From assembly GCA_028292315.1 (NCBI GenBank), contig JAQGMO010000264.1:1-39595 (forward strand): DNA of 39,595 nucleotides, read 5' to 3'. The notes below the pieces were generated by a model, which worked only from the letters and a program-made list of their open reading frames with translations, was not told the origin of the DNA and searched no databases. Positions within the stretch are counted from its first letter, which is position 1, and each line of letters opens with the position of its first letter. Source of the stretch: Herminiimonas sp. (GTDB taxonomy: Bacteria; Pseudomonadota; Gammaproteobacteria; Burkholderiales; Burkholderiaceae_D). Below, one piece after another: positions 16,705 to 26,335 of this stretch. Both the position numbers and the translations under genes were made by a program.

Positions 16705-16746
16705 CATATTCCATTTTTACTTTTTCTTATTATTAATTCGATTCCT

Positions 16747-17199
16747 ATGTCCAACGTTTTTGCTTTACGACGCCGGCGCTCGGCGATGCGCGGTTTTACC
16801 CTGATCGAAATCATGGTGGTGGTTGTTATCATGGGTATTCTTGCTGCTCTGGTCGTTCCCAAACTGATGGGCCGCACCGATGACGCGCGTATCATCGCTG
16901 CAAGGCAGGATATCTCCACAATCATGCAGGCAATGAAACTCTACAGGCTGGACAACCAGCGCTATCCGACCACGGAGCAGGGCTTGCAGGCATTGACAGC
17001 CAAACCGACCACCGGACCGGCGGCCAATGGCTGGAAAACCGGCGGCTATATTGACAAGCTGCCGAAAGACCCGTGGGGCAACCCATATCAATTCCTGTCG
17101 CCCGGCGTGAAAGGGGAAGTCGACGTATTTTCACTCGGTGCGGACGGACAGCCCGGAGGTGCCGGTAACGACGCCGACATTGGTTCGTGGGATCTATAA
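16747..17199 (+). CDS. gspG: Type II secretion major pseudopilin GspG
   Basis: 150 aa. Basic leader (MSNVFALRRRRSAMRG) cut by prepilin peptidase before F17; the mature N-terminus FTLIE has Glu5, followed by a hydrophobic helix (IMVVVVIMGILAALVVP). The C-terminal DVFSLGADGQPGG segment is the conserved calcium-binding loop of GspG. It is the main subunit of the periplasmic pseudopilus that pushes substrates through the secretin. First gene of the twelve-gene cluster; ATG at 16747 chosen as it gives a normal leader, though no strong ribosome-binding site is seen. Confidence 0.95.
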   Translation: MSNVFALRRRRSAMRGFTLIEIMVVVVIMGILAALVVPKLMGRTDDARIIAARQDISTIMQAMKLYRLDNQRYPTTEQGLQALTAKPTTGPAANGWKTGGYIDKLPKDPWGNPYQFLSPGVKGEVDVFSLGADGQPGGAGNDADIGSWDL

Positions 17200-17726
17200 A
17201 CAACCAACCCTGCTTTCATCGCGCATCGGCATGCAAGGCTGCATCGTGTGCGCCGCGTCCGCGCCGGCGCGCGATGGCCGGCTTTACCTTGCTCGAGTTA
17301 CTGGTCGTGATGGTAATAGCTGGCATCATGCTTGGATTCGTTTCCCTCAACGCCATGCCGAGCGAGCGCCAGGTGCTGCAGAACGAAGCACAGCGGATCG
17401 CCTTGTTATTCCAGCTCGCACGCGATGAAGCAATCGTGCGCAATCGGCCGATCGCGTTTGAAGCGGAGCCGGAGCGCTATCGCTTTCTGCTGCGTGACGC
17501 CAATACCTGGCAGCCGCTGGGGGGCGATGAGCTGTTGCGTGAACGCGAATTCAAGCGCGGTCCGGTAAACCTGGCGATCGCTCCCGCTTCCGCCGGCGAG
17601 TCCGATCCCATGCGCATCGTGTTCGGCCGCGAGCCGGTCGACAAACCGTTTGTATTGACGATGAGTCTGGGCGATGCGAGTGTATTGATCCGCGCCGATG
17701 GCATCGGGCATTTCACGGTTGAATGA
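17187..17726 (+). CDS. gspH: Type II secretion minor pseudopilin GspH
   Basis: Up to 179 aa. Prepilin signature RRRAMAG|FTLLELLVVMVIAG, with cleavage after Gly and Glu5 in the mature form, then a globular domain typical of GspH. The frame overlaps the end of gspG by 13 nt if the GTG at 17187 is used, giving a 32-residue leader; the ATG at 17274 would leave only MAG before the cut, too short for a leader. The start is therefore tentative. Minor pseudopilins H, I, J and K cap and initiate the pseudopilus. Confidence 0.85.
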   Translation: MGSINNQPCFHRASACKAASCAPRPRRRAMAGFTLLELLVVMVIAGIMLGFVSLNAMPSERQVLQNEAQRIALLFQLARDEAIVRNRPIAFEAEPERYRFLLRDANTWQPLGGDELLREREFKRGPVNLAIAPASAGESDPMRIVFGREPVDKPFVLTMSLGDASVLIRADGIGHFTVE

Positions 17727-17727
17727 C

Positions 17728-18162
17728 ATGCGCCCCGTATTTCGCCCCACCTTCCGCCCCGGCTTTCGTCCCGTCCCGCCGCTGCGCCGCGCGCCCCGTC
17801 GCGCGTCCGGCTTCACGCTGCTTGAGGTGCTGGTCGCATTGGTCATTGTCGGCACCGCGCTTGGCGCGAGCTTGCGCGCCGTGGGCAGCCTGACCCAAAA
17901 CAGCAGCGACTTGCGCGGCTCGATGATGGCAAACTGGTCGGCCGAAAATCGCCTCACGCAAATACGCCTGGCGCGCGAATGGCCAGCGCTCGGGCAGCGC
18001 AGTTTCGATTGCGGGCAGGGCGACCTGCGCCTGACTTGCCAGGAGCAGGTTTTCCCAACGCCAAACCCTTCTTTCCGCAGGGTCGAGGTAAGCGTATTCG
18101 ATGCCGCAAATCCCGACCGTCGCATCGTCAAAATGACCCAGGTGGTGCCCAATGCGCCATAA
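17728..18162 (+). CDS. gspI: Type II secretion minor pseudopilin GspI
   Basis: 144 aa. Unusually long basic leader of ~37 residues with repeating F-R-P units (RPVFRPTFRPGFRPVPP), then the prepilin site ASG|FTLLEVLVALVIVG. The C-terminal part carries the short GspI fold (SAENRLTQIRLAREWP...). The ATG is one base after the gspH stop, so translation is probably coupled. GspI forms the pseudopilus tip with J and K. Confidence 0.9.
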   Translation: MRPVFRPTFRPGFRPVPPLRRAPRRASGFTLLEVLVALVIVGTALGASLRAVGSLTQNSSDLRGSMMANWSAENRLTQIRLAREWPALGQRSFDCGQGDLRLTCQEQVFPTPNPSFRRVEVSVFDAANPDRRIVKMTQVVPNAP

Positions 18163-18910
18163 GACGATCGCGCGGCGCGGACGCCGCACCCGGTTATTGC
18201 CGGCGGGCCGCGCGGCCCGGCAGCGTGGGCTTACCCTGGTTGAATTGCTGGTGGCAATCAGTGTGCTCGCATTCGTCGCGGTACTTGGCTGGCGCGGGCT
18301 CGACGGCATCGTGCGCGCGCGCGTCGCGCTGAATGCCGACCTCGAACAGACGCGCGGGATGCAGCTCGCCTTCGCCCAGTTACAGAATGACGCGGCGCAT
18401 GTCGTGCCGCGCGACGTGCTGCCGGATCACACCCCGCTGGCCATCGACCAGGACCGCCTGCGGATGGTGCGCCAGGTGTTTGCCTACAATCAACCGGGAC
18501 GGCTGCAAGTAATCACATACCGCATTGCCAACGGCGTGCTGACGCGCAGGGAATCCGCGGCGACGCGCGATCTTAATGAACTGAACGTGTTGTGGCAGGC
18601 CTCGGCCAACGATAGCGATGTCACCAACCCGGCAGTCGAATTGCAATCGGGTGTGCAGGGCATGACGATGCGGGTATGGTCTACCGACAACAAGGGCTGG
18701 CGCAGCGCCGACAGCGAACAGGTCGGCGCCGCGCCCGACCCCGCCGCCGCTGCCGCTGCCGCCGCGGCAGCGGCAGGGGGCGGACCGGTTTCCAAGGGGT
18801 CGATCATGGGCGCCGCCGCGTCGCCGGTGTATAACGGCCTTGAAGTTTCCCTGAAATTGCAAGGCAAGGACGCGAACCTGGTGAAAGTCTTGCTGCTGGG
18901 GGCGGTATGA
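18152..18910 (+). CDS. gspJ: Type II secretion minor pseudopilin GspJ
   Basis: 252 aa. Basic leader with prepilin site RQRG|LTLVELLVAISVLAFV, then the GspJ globular domain. It overlaps gspI by 11 nt. An insertion near residues 195-208 is a run of about eleven alanines followed by glycines (DPAAAA...AGGG); its DNA is a GC-rich palindrome (18750-18776). The insertion lies in a loop-like region and probably does not disturb the fold. Confidence 0.9.
   Translation: MRHKTIARRGRRTRLLPAGRAARQRGLTLVELLVAISVLAFVAVLGWRGLDGIVRARVALNADLEQTRGMQLAFAQLQNDAAHVVPRDVLPDHTPLAIDQDRLRMVRQVFAYNQPGRLQVITYRIANGVLTRRESAATRDLNELNVLWQASANDSDVTNPAVELQSGVQGMTMRVWSTDNKGWRSADSEQVGAAPDPAAAAAAAAAAAGGGPVSKGSIMGAAASPVYNGLEVSLKLQGKDANLVKVLLLGAV
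18750..18776. repeat. GC palindrome inside gspJ poly-alanine tract
   Basis: CTGCCGCTGCCG at 18750-18761 is the exact reverse complement of 18765-18776, separated by CCG. This 12-bp stem with a 3-nt loop arises from alternating GCC/GCT/GCG/GCA alanine codons. It would form a very stable hairpin in the mRNA or in single-stranded DNA. Confidence 0.75.
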
Positions 18911-19884
18911 GCATGGCCGGGAAAGAACGGCGCGTAGCCCTTCCGCGCGGCGGCCGCCACTGCCGCCAGCGCCAGCGCGGGGTGGCGGTGGTCACCGCGC
19001 TGCTGCTGACCACGCTGGCCATCACGATCGTCGCCAGCCTGTTCTGGCAACAGCAAGTCCAGGTGCGCTCGATCGAGAATCAGCGCCTGCAATTGCAAAA
19101 GCAGTGGATATTGCGCGGCGCGCTCGACTGGGCACGCCTGATCCTGCGCGAAGATGCCCGGTTTTCGGCCGTCGATACGCTCGACGAGCCATGGGCTGTG
19201 CCGCTGGTGGAGACCCGGCTCGACCAATATGTTGAAAACGATCGTGCCGGCGGCGATGCCGCCGATGCCACCCTGTCGGGCAGCATAGTCGATGCCCAGT
19301 CGCGTTACAATTTAAATAACCTGTCGGTCAACGGCGTGGTGAATCCGGTCGAGGTCAAGGCATTCTCACGCCTACTGACCAACGTGCGGCTCAATCCCTC
19401 GCTGGCGCAGGCAACCGCCGACCTGATTGCGGCATCACAGCCCAAGGCGCAAACCGGCGTCACGGGCGACAATTCGTCGCGTCCGCTGGCGCTGGCCCAA
19501 CTCGACGATTTGCTGGCGGTGCCCGGCTTTACCGTCGACGCGCTCGCCAAGCTGAAGGATTTCGTCATCTTTCTGCCGCGCGTCACGCCGGTCAACATCA
19601 ATACGGCGCCGGTCGAGGTGTTGGCAGCCAGAATTGATACACTCTCCGTCAGCGACGCCAATGTCCTGGTCGCTGCGCGCAAGACCGCAAGCTTTCGCAA
19701 CATAGCCGATCTCGCGCAGCGTCTGCCTGGCATACCGACGCCGTCGGCCAATGATTTGTCCGTCAAGACCGATTTTTTCCTGGTCAACGGGAAGGTAAGC
19801 ATGAGCCGCGCCGGCCTGGAAGTGCAGGCGCTGATCGAACGCAATAATAATACGACCAAGCTTGTCTGGATTCACGAAAACTAG
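18907..19884 (+). CDS. gspK: Type II secretion minor pseudopilin GspK
   Basis: 325 aa, the large pseudopilin. Leader ending RQRG|VAVVTALLLTTLAITIV; the +5 residue is Thr rather than Glu, as is normal for GspK. The large periplasmic part includes a helical domain with SRYNLNNL and a helix-hairpin-helix-like region (DLLAVPGF..., VNINTAPVEVLAARI). The ATG overlaps the gspJ stop by four bases (ATGA), indicating coupling. Confidence 0.92.
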   Translation: MSMAGKERRVALPRGGRHCRQRQRGVAVVTALLLTTLAITIVASLFWQQQVQVRSIENQRLQLQKQWILRGALDWARLILREDARFSAVDTLDEPWAVPLVETRLDQYVENDRAGGDAADATLSGSIVDAQSRYNLNNLSVNGVVNPVEVKAFSRLLTNVRLNPSLAQATADLIAASQPKAQTGVTGDNSSRPLALAQLDDLLAVPGFTVDALAKLKDFVIFLPRVTPVNINTAPVEVLAARIDTLSVSDANVLVAARKTASFRNIADLAQRLPGIPTPSANDLSVKTDFFLVNGKVSMSRAGLEVQALIERNNNTTKLVWIHEN

Positions 19885-19902
19885 AGAGGGGAACAAGCCG
19901 CC

Positions 19903-21168
19903 TTGAGTACATTGTATATCCGCTTACCATCCAAAGCCGCCGCCGAAAGCGCCGGCGAGGCGCTGTCCTGCCTGTTTGCCCTGGTATCCAACAACGGCGC
20001 AATCGAGCGTGAAGGCAGCGCGGCGCTACAGGAACTGGCCGACATCGTTGCACGGGCCCAGCGTGTCGTCATGCTGCTGGCCGCCAGCGATGTCAGCCTG
20101 TTGCGGGTAAAAGTGCCGCCGATGTCGAGCGCCAGGCTCAGGGCCGCGCTGCCCAACCTGGTTGAAGATCAACTGATTACCGATCCAGCCGAATGTGTCG
20201 TGGTTGCGGGGGGGCAGGCCGACGGCTTGCGTACTGTTGCCGTGGTCGAAAAAGCCTGGTTGGAAACCCTGGTGGCGACCATGATTTCCCTCGGCGCGCG
20301 GCAGGTCGGCGCGCTGCCGGCACAGTTATGCCTGCCGTGGCAGCCGGGTGCGGTATCGGCAGCCGTCACCGCGCAGGTCGCTGCCATCGACCTCGCCTTG
20401 CGTCTTTCGGAACAGGATGGCATCGGCTTGCCGATCATGCCGACCGGGCCCGAAACCGCGGCGCAGGAAGTGCTCGAGGCAGTCGTTGCGCTGGCGCCCC
20501 AGGGGCCGGTTACCGTATATGTGCCGTTGGCGGCGCTCAACGATTTTCAGGGCGCGGCCAGCCGCGACGACACGCTTCACGCACGCATTACTTTTGAAGC
20601 GGACAGCTGGCGGCGCTGGATAGCGGGCACGGCCGGCGCGACGCTCGATTTAACGGCCGGGCTGCATCGCGCCGGCAGCCCGGCGGTGAACTGGCGGCCA
20701 TGGCGCTGGCCGGCCATCCTTGCCGGCCTGCTATTGGTAGTCAACGTAGCCGCCCTCAACTATGATTGGTGGCGCCTCAGGAACGAAGCGAATGCGCAGC
20801 GCGCGGCCATGACCCAGATTTACCGTTCGGCCTTTCCCAAGGAAACCGTGGTTATCGATCCACTGGCCCAGATGCAGCAAAAGATCGCTGTGGCCAAACG
20901 CGGTTCGGGCCAGCTCGCGCCCGATGATTTCACCGCGCTCACCGCAAAATTCGGCGAAGCCTGGGGCGCAGTCGGGCAAAATCAGCCGGCCCGTAACGCC
21001 ATCGCCGCCGTGGATTACCGGGAACGCAGCCTGTTCGTGCGGTTCAAGCCCGGCGCCACGGCGCCTGCCGAGCAAATGAAAGGGGCCCTGGCCAGCCGCG
21101 GCCTGGCGCTGGCGGAGGCGCCGAGCCAGGGTGGGGCGGTGGTATGGCAAATCAGCACGACCAGATGA
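19903..21168 (+). CDS. gspL: Type II secretion inner-membrane platform protein GspL
   Basis: 421 aa. The N-terminal cytosolic domain (~1-255) has the actin-like GspL/PilM layout that binds the ATPase GspE. A single membrane helix is at ~265-285 (WPAILAGLLLVVNVAALNYDWW), followed by a periplasmic ferredoxin-like domain. It starts with TTG at 19903, the first usable codon 18 nt after gspK; the purine-rich AGAGGGGA lies 11 nt upstream, slightly distant. Pairs with GspM, encoded next. Confidence 0.9.
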   Translation: MSTLYIRLPSKAAAESAGEALSCLFALVSNNGAIEREGSAALQELADIVARAQRVVMLLAASDVSLLRVKVPPMSSARLRAALPNLVEDQLITDPAECVVVAGGQADGLRTVAVVEKAWLETLVATMISLGARQVGALPAQLCLPWQPGAVSAAVTAQVAAIDLALRLSEQDGIGLPIMPTGPETAAQEVLEAVVALAPQGPVTVYVPLAALNDFQGAASRDDTLHARITFEADSWRRWIAGTAGATLDLTAGLHRAGSPAVNWRPWRWPAILAGLLLVVNVAALNYDWWRLRNEANAQRAAMTQIYRSAFPKETVVIDPLAQMQQKIAVAKRGSGQLAPDDFTALTAKFGEAWGAVGQNQPARNAIAAVDYRERSLFVRFKPGATAPAEQMKGALASRGLALAEAPSQGGAVVWQISTTR

Positions 21169-21177
21169 GATTGAAAA

Positions 21178-21690
21178 ATGAGCCTTAAAACCACGCTGAA
21201 CCGATCGGCACAGTCCCTGTCGGAATTCTGGGGCGCGCGCAATGCGCGTGAACGCCGCATCCTTACGGTCGGCACTGCCGTCGCTTTGATCGCCCTGATT
21301 TATCTCCTGCTGATCGATCCGGCGCTGGCGGGACGGACCAGCCTGAACGCGGGATTGCCGGCGATGCGGCAGCAAGTCGCGCAGTTGCAGGCGCTGTCAC
21401 GGGAAGCCGCCGGCATGTCCGGCCAGCAGGCGCCGGCGGTGGCGCCGCTATCCAGGGAAACACTGGAAGCCGGTTTGAACGGCAGGGGAATGAAGCCGCA
21501 GAACGTCACGCTGACAGGAGACGTTGCACGGGTTCAACTGTCATCCGCATCATTTGCCGGCCTGGTCGATTGGCTCGACGAGATGCAAAAAACCGCGTTA
21601 CTGACCGTAGTTGAAGCGAATATTGTTGCGCTAGATCAACCCGACATGGTTAATGCAACCTTAACGTTGCGTCAGCAGAAAAGCGAGTAG
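21178..21690 (+). CDS. gspM: Type II secretion protein GspM
   Basis: 170 aa. A short cytosolic N-terminus, one membrane helix (~30-47, ILTVGTAVALIALIYLLLIDPAL) and a periplasmic domain with a helical section and a ferredoxin-like C-terminal end. It stabilises GspL in the inner-membrane platform. Starts 9 nt after gspL. Confidence 0.9.
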   Translation: MSLKTTLNRSAQSLSEFWGARNARERRILTVGTAVALIALIYLLLIDPALAGRTSLNAGLPAMRQQVAQLQALSREAAGMSGQQAPAVAPLSRETLEAGLNGRGMKPQNVTLTGDVARVQLSSASFAGLVDWLDEMQKTALLTVVEANIVALDQPDMVNATLTLRQQKSE

Positions 21691-21716
21691 CCGATGCGCA
21701 GCGCGAAGGACAATGC

Positions 21717-22568
21717 ATGCATGGACAAATGGACGCCGCCGTTCGCGTTCCGATATTCCGCTCCGAGCCCTACACTGAACAAAAAGGCAAGCAAGTGCTA
21801 CGGGTCGTGATATGGTTAGCGGCAGCGGCCGCCGCGGTGGTACTGACGGCGCTGGCGTTTTTGCCGGCATCGTGGATGTCCGCCATGCTGGAGAAGCAAA
21901 CCGCGGGGCGCCTGACGCTCGGCGACGCGCAAGGGACATTGTGGCGGGGCTCGGCCTTCATCGGCGGCGCGCCCAGCGGCGCGGACCCGGTTACCCCGTT
22001 GTTACCGGGGCGCTTCGCGTGGCGCTTGTCGCCGCTGGTGTTGCTGGGCAGGGTAGATGCCGAACTGGCAAATCCGGCCGCGCTGTCGCAGCCGGTTGCG
22101 GTGACCGGCAGCTGGCACCAGTGGCAGGTCAGCCCCGCCTCGATTTTGTTGCCGGCCGAGCGCCTTGCCGGGCTCGGCGCGCCGCTCAATACGGTACAGC
22201 CGTCGGGACAGATGAAATTATCCTGGAACCCGCTCCAGGTGGCGCGGCAGGGAGACAAGGTAGAACTGGTCGGATCGATGAACCTGGAAATGAATGACAT
22301 CGCATCGCGGCTGTCGCCGGTAAAGCCGCTGGGCGCGTACAACCTGGCTTTCGACTGGCGCGGCGAGCAGGCGCAGCTGACCCTGACGACGATCAGGGGA
22401 CCGATGCTGTTAAGCGGCTCGGGCAGGCTGGGCAGCGGACGGACGCAATTTTCCGGCAAGGCGGAGGCACAGGCGGGACAGGAAGAAAGGCTGGCGAATT
22501 TACTCAATTTGCTGGGACAACGCCGCAATCAAGGCGGCAAAGACTATATTGCACTAGAGTTCAAATGA
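21717..22568 (+). CDS. gspN: Type II secretion protein GspN
   Basis: 283 aa. One N-terminal membrane helix (~30-50, VVIWLAAAAAAVVLTALAFLP), then a periplasmic domain with the family signature G-D-A-x-G-T-L-W-R-G-S-A near residues 68-80. GspN is found in only some type II systems and its role is not well defined. The ATG at 21717 is preceded by AAGGA six bases upstream. The stop overlaps the gspD start by four bases. Confidence 0.9.
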   Translation: MHGQMDAAVRVPIFRSEPYTEQKGKQVLRVVIWLAAAAAAVVLTALAFLPASWMSAMLEKQTAGRLTLGDAQGTLWRGSAFIGGAPSGADPVTPLLPGRFAWRLSPLVLLGRVDAELANPAALSQPVAVTGSWHQWQVSPASILLPAERLAGLGAPLNTVQPSGQMKLSWNPLQVARQGDKVELVGSMNLEMNDIASRLSPVKPLGAYNLAFDWRGEQAQLTLTTIRGPMLLSGSGRLGSGRTQFSGKAEAQAGQEERLANLLNLLGQRRNQGGKDYIALEFK

Positions 22569-24853
22569 AAAAAAACAATCGATTGAAAGCGCCGGTAAAA
22601 CGGGCGAAAGGGATAACAGGACCGGTTCTGCGCGGCGCATCGAACTGGCGTCGCTGGGGCGCGGCCGCGCTGATGCTGTGCACTCTGACGGGCATGCAGC
22701 CGCCGGCCATGGCGCAAGATCCGTCCGCCACGCAAGCCAATCTCAATTTCGTCGGCGCCGATATCGAATCGGTGATCAAGGCGATCGGCCACTATACCAA
22801 TACGACGTTCATCATCGATCCGCGCGTCAAGGGGACCATCAGCCTGGTTTCCGAACGGCCCGTCTCCAAGTCGCAGGCCTTCCAGCTGCTCGCTTCGTCG
22901 TTGCGCCTGCAAGGCTATGCGCTGGTCAGTTCCGGCGGCGTAACCAAGGTAGTGCCGGAAGCCGACGCCAAGCTGCAGGCGGCGCCGATCCAGGCCGGCG
23001 CGGTTCGCGGCGACCAGATCGCGACGCAGATCTTCCGCCTGAACTATGAATCGGCCGCCAACCTGGTGCCGGTGCTGCGGCCGCTGATTTCACCAAACAA
23101 CACGATCAATGCGAACCCGGCCACCAATTCGATCGTCATCACCGACTACGCCGACAACCTGCGGCGTCTTGGCCGCATCATTGCATCGCTTGACGGTCCG
23201 GCGACCGCCGACCTCGACGTGCTGCCGATCCGTTATGCGCTGGCATCCGATATCGCGGTAATGGTCAACCGGCTGCTCGAACAGGGCGGGGCTGCCGCCG
23301 GCGCCGCCGGCGGCGCCGGGGCCACCAACCTGCTGGCCGATTCGCGCACCAATTCGGTCATCATCCGCGCACCGACTTCGGCCCGCGCCAGCCTGGCCAA
23401 ATCGCTGATTGCCAAGCTCGATCAGCCGACCGCCATGCCGGGCAATGTGCATGTCGTGCATCTGAAAAATGCGGAGGCCACCAAGCTGGCGCAAACGCTG
23501 CGCGCCGTCATCGCGTCCGACACGGCGGCCACGGGCCAGCAGACTTCGCCCACGCCGCAGCTGACCCAGACCAATCAGCCCGCGGGCGCCGCCGGCGGCG
23601 CGCTGGGCGGCGGCCAGCAGCAGCCGCTGGCACAAAGCCAGCAGGGACCATTGCCGACCGGTGGCCCGGGCGGATTCATCCAGGCCGACGCGGCCACCAA
23701 TACGCTGATTATTACCGCCAGCGAAACGCTTTACCGCAATCTGCGCGTAATCATCGACCAGCTCGATGCGCGTCGCGCCCAGGTCTATATCGAATCGCTG
23801 ATTGTCGAAATTACGTCTGACAAGGCAGCCGAATTCGGCGTCCAGTGGGCCGGCCTGTCGGGCGATAGCACCAGCAGTTACCGGATTGGCGGCATCACCG
23901 GATTTTCCAGCGACGGCGCCAACCTGATTTCGCTGGCGGTGGCACAGCGGGCGGCGGCTGCGGGCGCCACCGCGGCGGCGGCGGCCGTGGTGCCAAGGAA
24001 TGGCTTGAACCTCGGTATTTTCCGCCAGGTGGCGGGTCAGATCGGACTCGGGGCGCTGGCGCGCGCGCTGGAAACCGAAGGCAATGCCAACATCCTGTCG
24101 ATGCCGAACCTGATCACGCTCGATAATGAAGAAGCGCGCATCATCGTGGGACAGAATGTCCCGTTCATTACCGGCCAGTTTACGACCGCTGCGTCGGGCG
24201 GCGCCGCCGGGGTCAACCCGTTCCAGACCATCGAGCGCAAGGATATCGGTCTGTCCCTGAGAGTGCGGCCGCAGATTTCCGAAGGCGGCACGGTGAAACT
24301 GCAGATTTACCAGGAAACCTCGAGTATTGCGCCTACCGGCACTGCAACGGACCTGGTTACCAACAAGCGTTCGATCGAAACCAATGTCCTGGTTGACGAT
24401 GGCGAAATGATCGTATTGGGAGGACTGATCGAGGATACCGCGACCGATGGCCGGGAACAGGTGCCCGGCCTGGGTAATATTCCCATCGTCGGCAACCTGT
24501 TCAAATATCAAACCCGCAATCGCGGCAAGAAAAACCTGATGGTGTTCCTGCGGCCGACCGTCATTCGCAGCACCGGGCAAAGTATCAACGTCACCGGCGA
24601 CCGCTATGACTACATCAGGAACCAGCAGGGAATCGCTCTGCCGCAGCCGCTGCCGCTGCTGCGGCAGGAGGGCCCCGCATTGCTGCCGCCGGTGCAAAAT
24701 GGCCGGCCGATCGGGGGCGCCATGCTCAATGTCCTGCCCGAGGTTGTCCCCTCGGCGACGCCGGCACCCGATGCCGGTGCTACGCCTGGTGCTGTGCCCG
24801 GGATCGCCCCTGGCACCGCACCTGGAACCGCCCCCGGACCGTATAACCGTTAG
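22565..24853 (+). CDS. gspD: Type II secretion outer-membrane secretin GspD
   Basis: 762 aa. An N-terminal extension and signal sequence (cleavage near MAQ-D, ~residue 51) are followed by the N0 domain (~55-125), N1-N3 domains (~140-430) and the secretin channel domain (~470-680). The hallmark V-P-G-L-G-N-I-P-I-V-G-N-L-F segment and the C-terminal NLMVFLRPTVIR strand are present. N3 carries a long Gly/Gln/Pro insertion (~320-370). The last ~70 residues are a Pro/Ala/Gly tail with repeated A-P-G-T units. It forms the outer-membrane exit pore. No pilotin gene is nearby. Confidence 0.96.
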   Translation: MKKNNRLKAPVKRAKGITGPVLRGASNWRRWGAAALMLCTLTGMQPPAMAQDPSATQANLNFVGADIESVIKAIGHYTNTTFIIDPRVKGTISLVSERPVSKSQAFQLLASSLRLQGYALVSSGGVTKVVPEADAKLQAAPIQAGAVRGDQIATQIFRLNYESAANLVPVLRPLISPNNTINANPATNSIVITDYADNLRRLGRIIASLDGPATADLDVLPIRYALASDIAVMVNRLLEQGGAAAGAAGGAGATNLLADSRTNSVIIRAPTSARASLAKSLIAKLDQPTAMPGNVHVVHLKNAEATKLAQTLRAVIASDTAATGQQTSPTPQLTQTNQPAGAAGGALGGGQQQPLAQSQQGPLPTGGPGGFIQADAATNTLIITASETLYRNLRVIIDQLDARRAQVYIESLIVEITSDKAAEFGVQWAGLSGDSTSSYRIGGITGFSSDGANLISLAVAQRAAAAGATAAAAAVVPRNGLNLGIFRQVAGQIGLGALARALETEGNANILSMPNLITLDNEEARIIVGQNVPFITGQFTTAASGGAAGVNPFQTIERKDIGLSLRVRPQISEGGTVKLQIYQETSSIAPTGTATDLVTNKRSIETNVLVDDGEMIVLGGLIEDTATDGREQVPGLGNIPIVGNLFKYQTRNRGKKNLMVFLRPTVIRSTGQSINVTGDRYDYIRNQQGIALPQPLPLLRQEGPALLPPVQNGRPIGGAMLNVLPEVVPSATPAPDAGATPGAVPGIAPGTAPGTAPGPYNR

Positions 24854-24885
24854 CTAGCTAACATTGACCGAAGAGTAATTTAATC

Positions 24886-26310
24886 ATGGAAGCCCGACTT
24901 TTACCTTATGCCTTCGCGCGCGACCATGCGCTGCTGGCTCACCGTAATGGCGCCGAAGGCGACGCCATAGAGGTGTGGGTATCGGATTCGACCGCCCCGC
25001 GCGCCATCGCCGAAGTCAGCCGCCGCTTTGGACGGGTCAGGCTCAAGTCGATGCCGCATGACGTCCTGGAAGCCGCGATTGCCAAAGCCTATGCCGGATC
25101 GGGCGGCGACGCCGCGCAGGTGATCGATGAATACGAGTCCGATCTCGACCTTAACAAGCTCATGCTCGACATGCCGGCGGTGGAAGATTTGCTGGAATCG
25201 GCCGACGATGCGCCGGTGATCCGCATGATCAACGCGCTGCTGACCCAGTCCTTGCGCGAGGGCGCATCCGATATCCATATCGAGCCGTTTGAACAGGTGT
25301 CGGTGGTGCGTTTCCGCATCGACGGCAGTTTGCGCGACATCGTGCGGCCGAAGAAGGCGATTCATGCCTCGCTGATTTCCCGCATCAAGATCATGTCGCA
25401 GCTCGACATTGCCGAGAAACGCTTGCCGCAGGATGGCAGGATCACGCTGCGGGTCGGCGGCAAGCCGGTCGACGTGCGCGTTTCGACGCTGCCGACCGGG
25501 CATGGCGAACGCGCGGTATTGCGTCTGCTCGACAAGGAAGCCGGCCGGCTCGACCTGCAGCACCTGGGCATGAGCCCGCAAACGCTGCCGCAGTTCGACC
25601 ATCTGATCGCGCAGCCGCACGGCATCGTGCTGGTGACGGGGCCAACCGGCTCCGGCAAGACCACCACGCTGTATGCCGCGCTGTCGCGGCTGAATGCGAG
25701 CACCACCAATATCCTGACGGTGGAAGATCCGATCGAATATGAGCTGGCGGGCGTCGGCCAGACCCAGGTCAATCCGCGCATCGACATGACATTCGCCAAA
25801 GCGCTGCGGGCGATCCTGCGGCAGGATCCCGACGTCATCATGATCGGCGAAATCCGCGACCTTGAAACCGCCCAGATCGCGGTGCAGGCATCATTGACCG
25901 GCCACCTGGTGCTGGCCACCCTGCATACCAACGATTCGGCGGCGGCGGTCACGCGTTTGCTCGACATGGGTATCGAACCGTTCCTGCTATCGTCGTCGCT
26001 ATTGGGCGTGGTGGCGCAGCGCCTGGTGCGCAAGCTGTGTTCGCATTGCAAGAAACAGGAAGGCGGACAATGGCATGCGGTCGGTTGCGAAAAATGCGGA
26101 CACACCGGTTACCACGGACGGGTCGGCGTCTATGAATTACTGCAGACCACCAATCAGATTCGCGAGCAGATTCACAACCGCGCTTCGGAAGCTGAAATCC
26201 GCGCCACGGCGCAACATGACGGCATGCTCACAATGCGCGAAGACGGCGAACGCTGGCTGGCGGACGGCATCACCACCCAGGCCGAACTGTTGCGTGTCAC
26301 AAAAGATTAA
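24886..26310 (+). CDS. gspE: Type II secretion ATPase GspE
   Basis: 474-aa cytosolic hexameric ATPase that powers pseudopilus assembly. Walker [10 protein letters not shown] at ~251-259, the Asp box (TVEDPIEY), Walker B-type segment [12 protein letters not shown], and the His box (ATLHTNDS). A four-cysteine zinc module lies at ~385-405 (CSHCKK...CEKCGHTGY), typical of GspE and absent from many pilus ATPases. An N-terminal domain that contacts GspL precedes the core. Confidence 0.96.
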   Translation: MEARLLPYAFARDHALLAHRNGAEGDAIEVWVSDSTAPRAIAEVSRRFGRVRLKSMPHDVLEAAIAKAYAGSGGDAAQVIDEYESDLDLNKLMLDMPAVEDLLESADDAPVIRMINALLTQSLREGASDIHIEPFEQVSVVRFRIDGSLRDIVRPKKAIHASLISRIKIMSQLDIAEKRLPQDGRITLRVGGKPVDVRVSTLPTGHGERAVLRLLDKEAGRLDLQHLGMSPQTLPQFDHLIAQPHGIVLVTGPTGSGKTTTLYAALSRLNASTTNILTVEDPIEYELAGVGQTQVNPRIDMTFAKALRAILRQDPDVIMIGEIRDLETAQIAVQASLTGHLVLATLHTNDSAAAVTRLLDMGIEPFLLSSSLLGVVAQRLVRKLCSHCKKQEGGQWHAVGCEKCGHTGYHGRVGVYELLQTTNQIREQIHNRASEAEIRATAQHDGMLTMREDGERWLADGITTQAELLRVTKD

Positions 26311-26335
26311 CCGGATGATTACCTGAGGTCACGTT

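Larger units (their letters stand above)
16340..16746. other. Intergenic region before the gsp operon
   Basis: 407 bp with AT-rich stretches. It contains a 15-bp tandem repeat (16521-16550) and a likely promoter for gspG near 16678-16704. No terminator for gpsA is obvious. Open frames here (for example an 81-aa minus-strand frame at 16426-16671) have no ribosome-binding site or family resemblance. The gspG frame is open back to 16579, but those residues are not part of a plausible pseudopilin leader. Confidence 0.55.

Noticed and set aside
23090-24697. 535-aa minus-strand open frame inside gspD
   Set aside because: It is fully antisense to the secretin gene, composed of shadow-like Arg/Gly/Gln sequence, and arises from the third-position GC bias.
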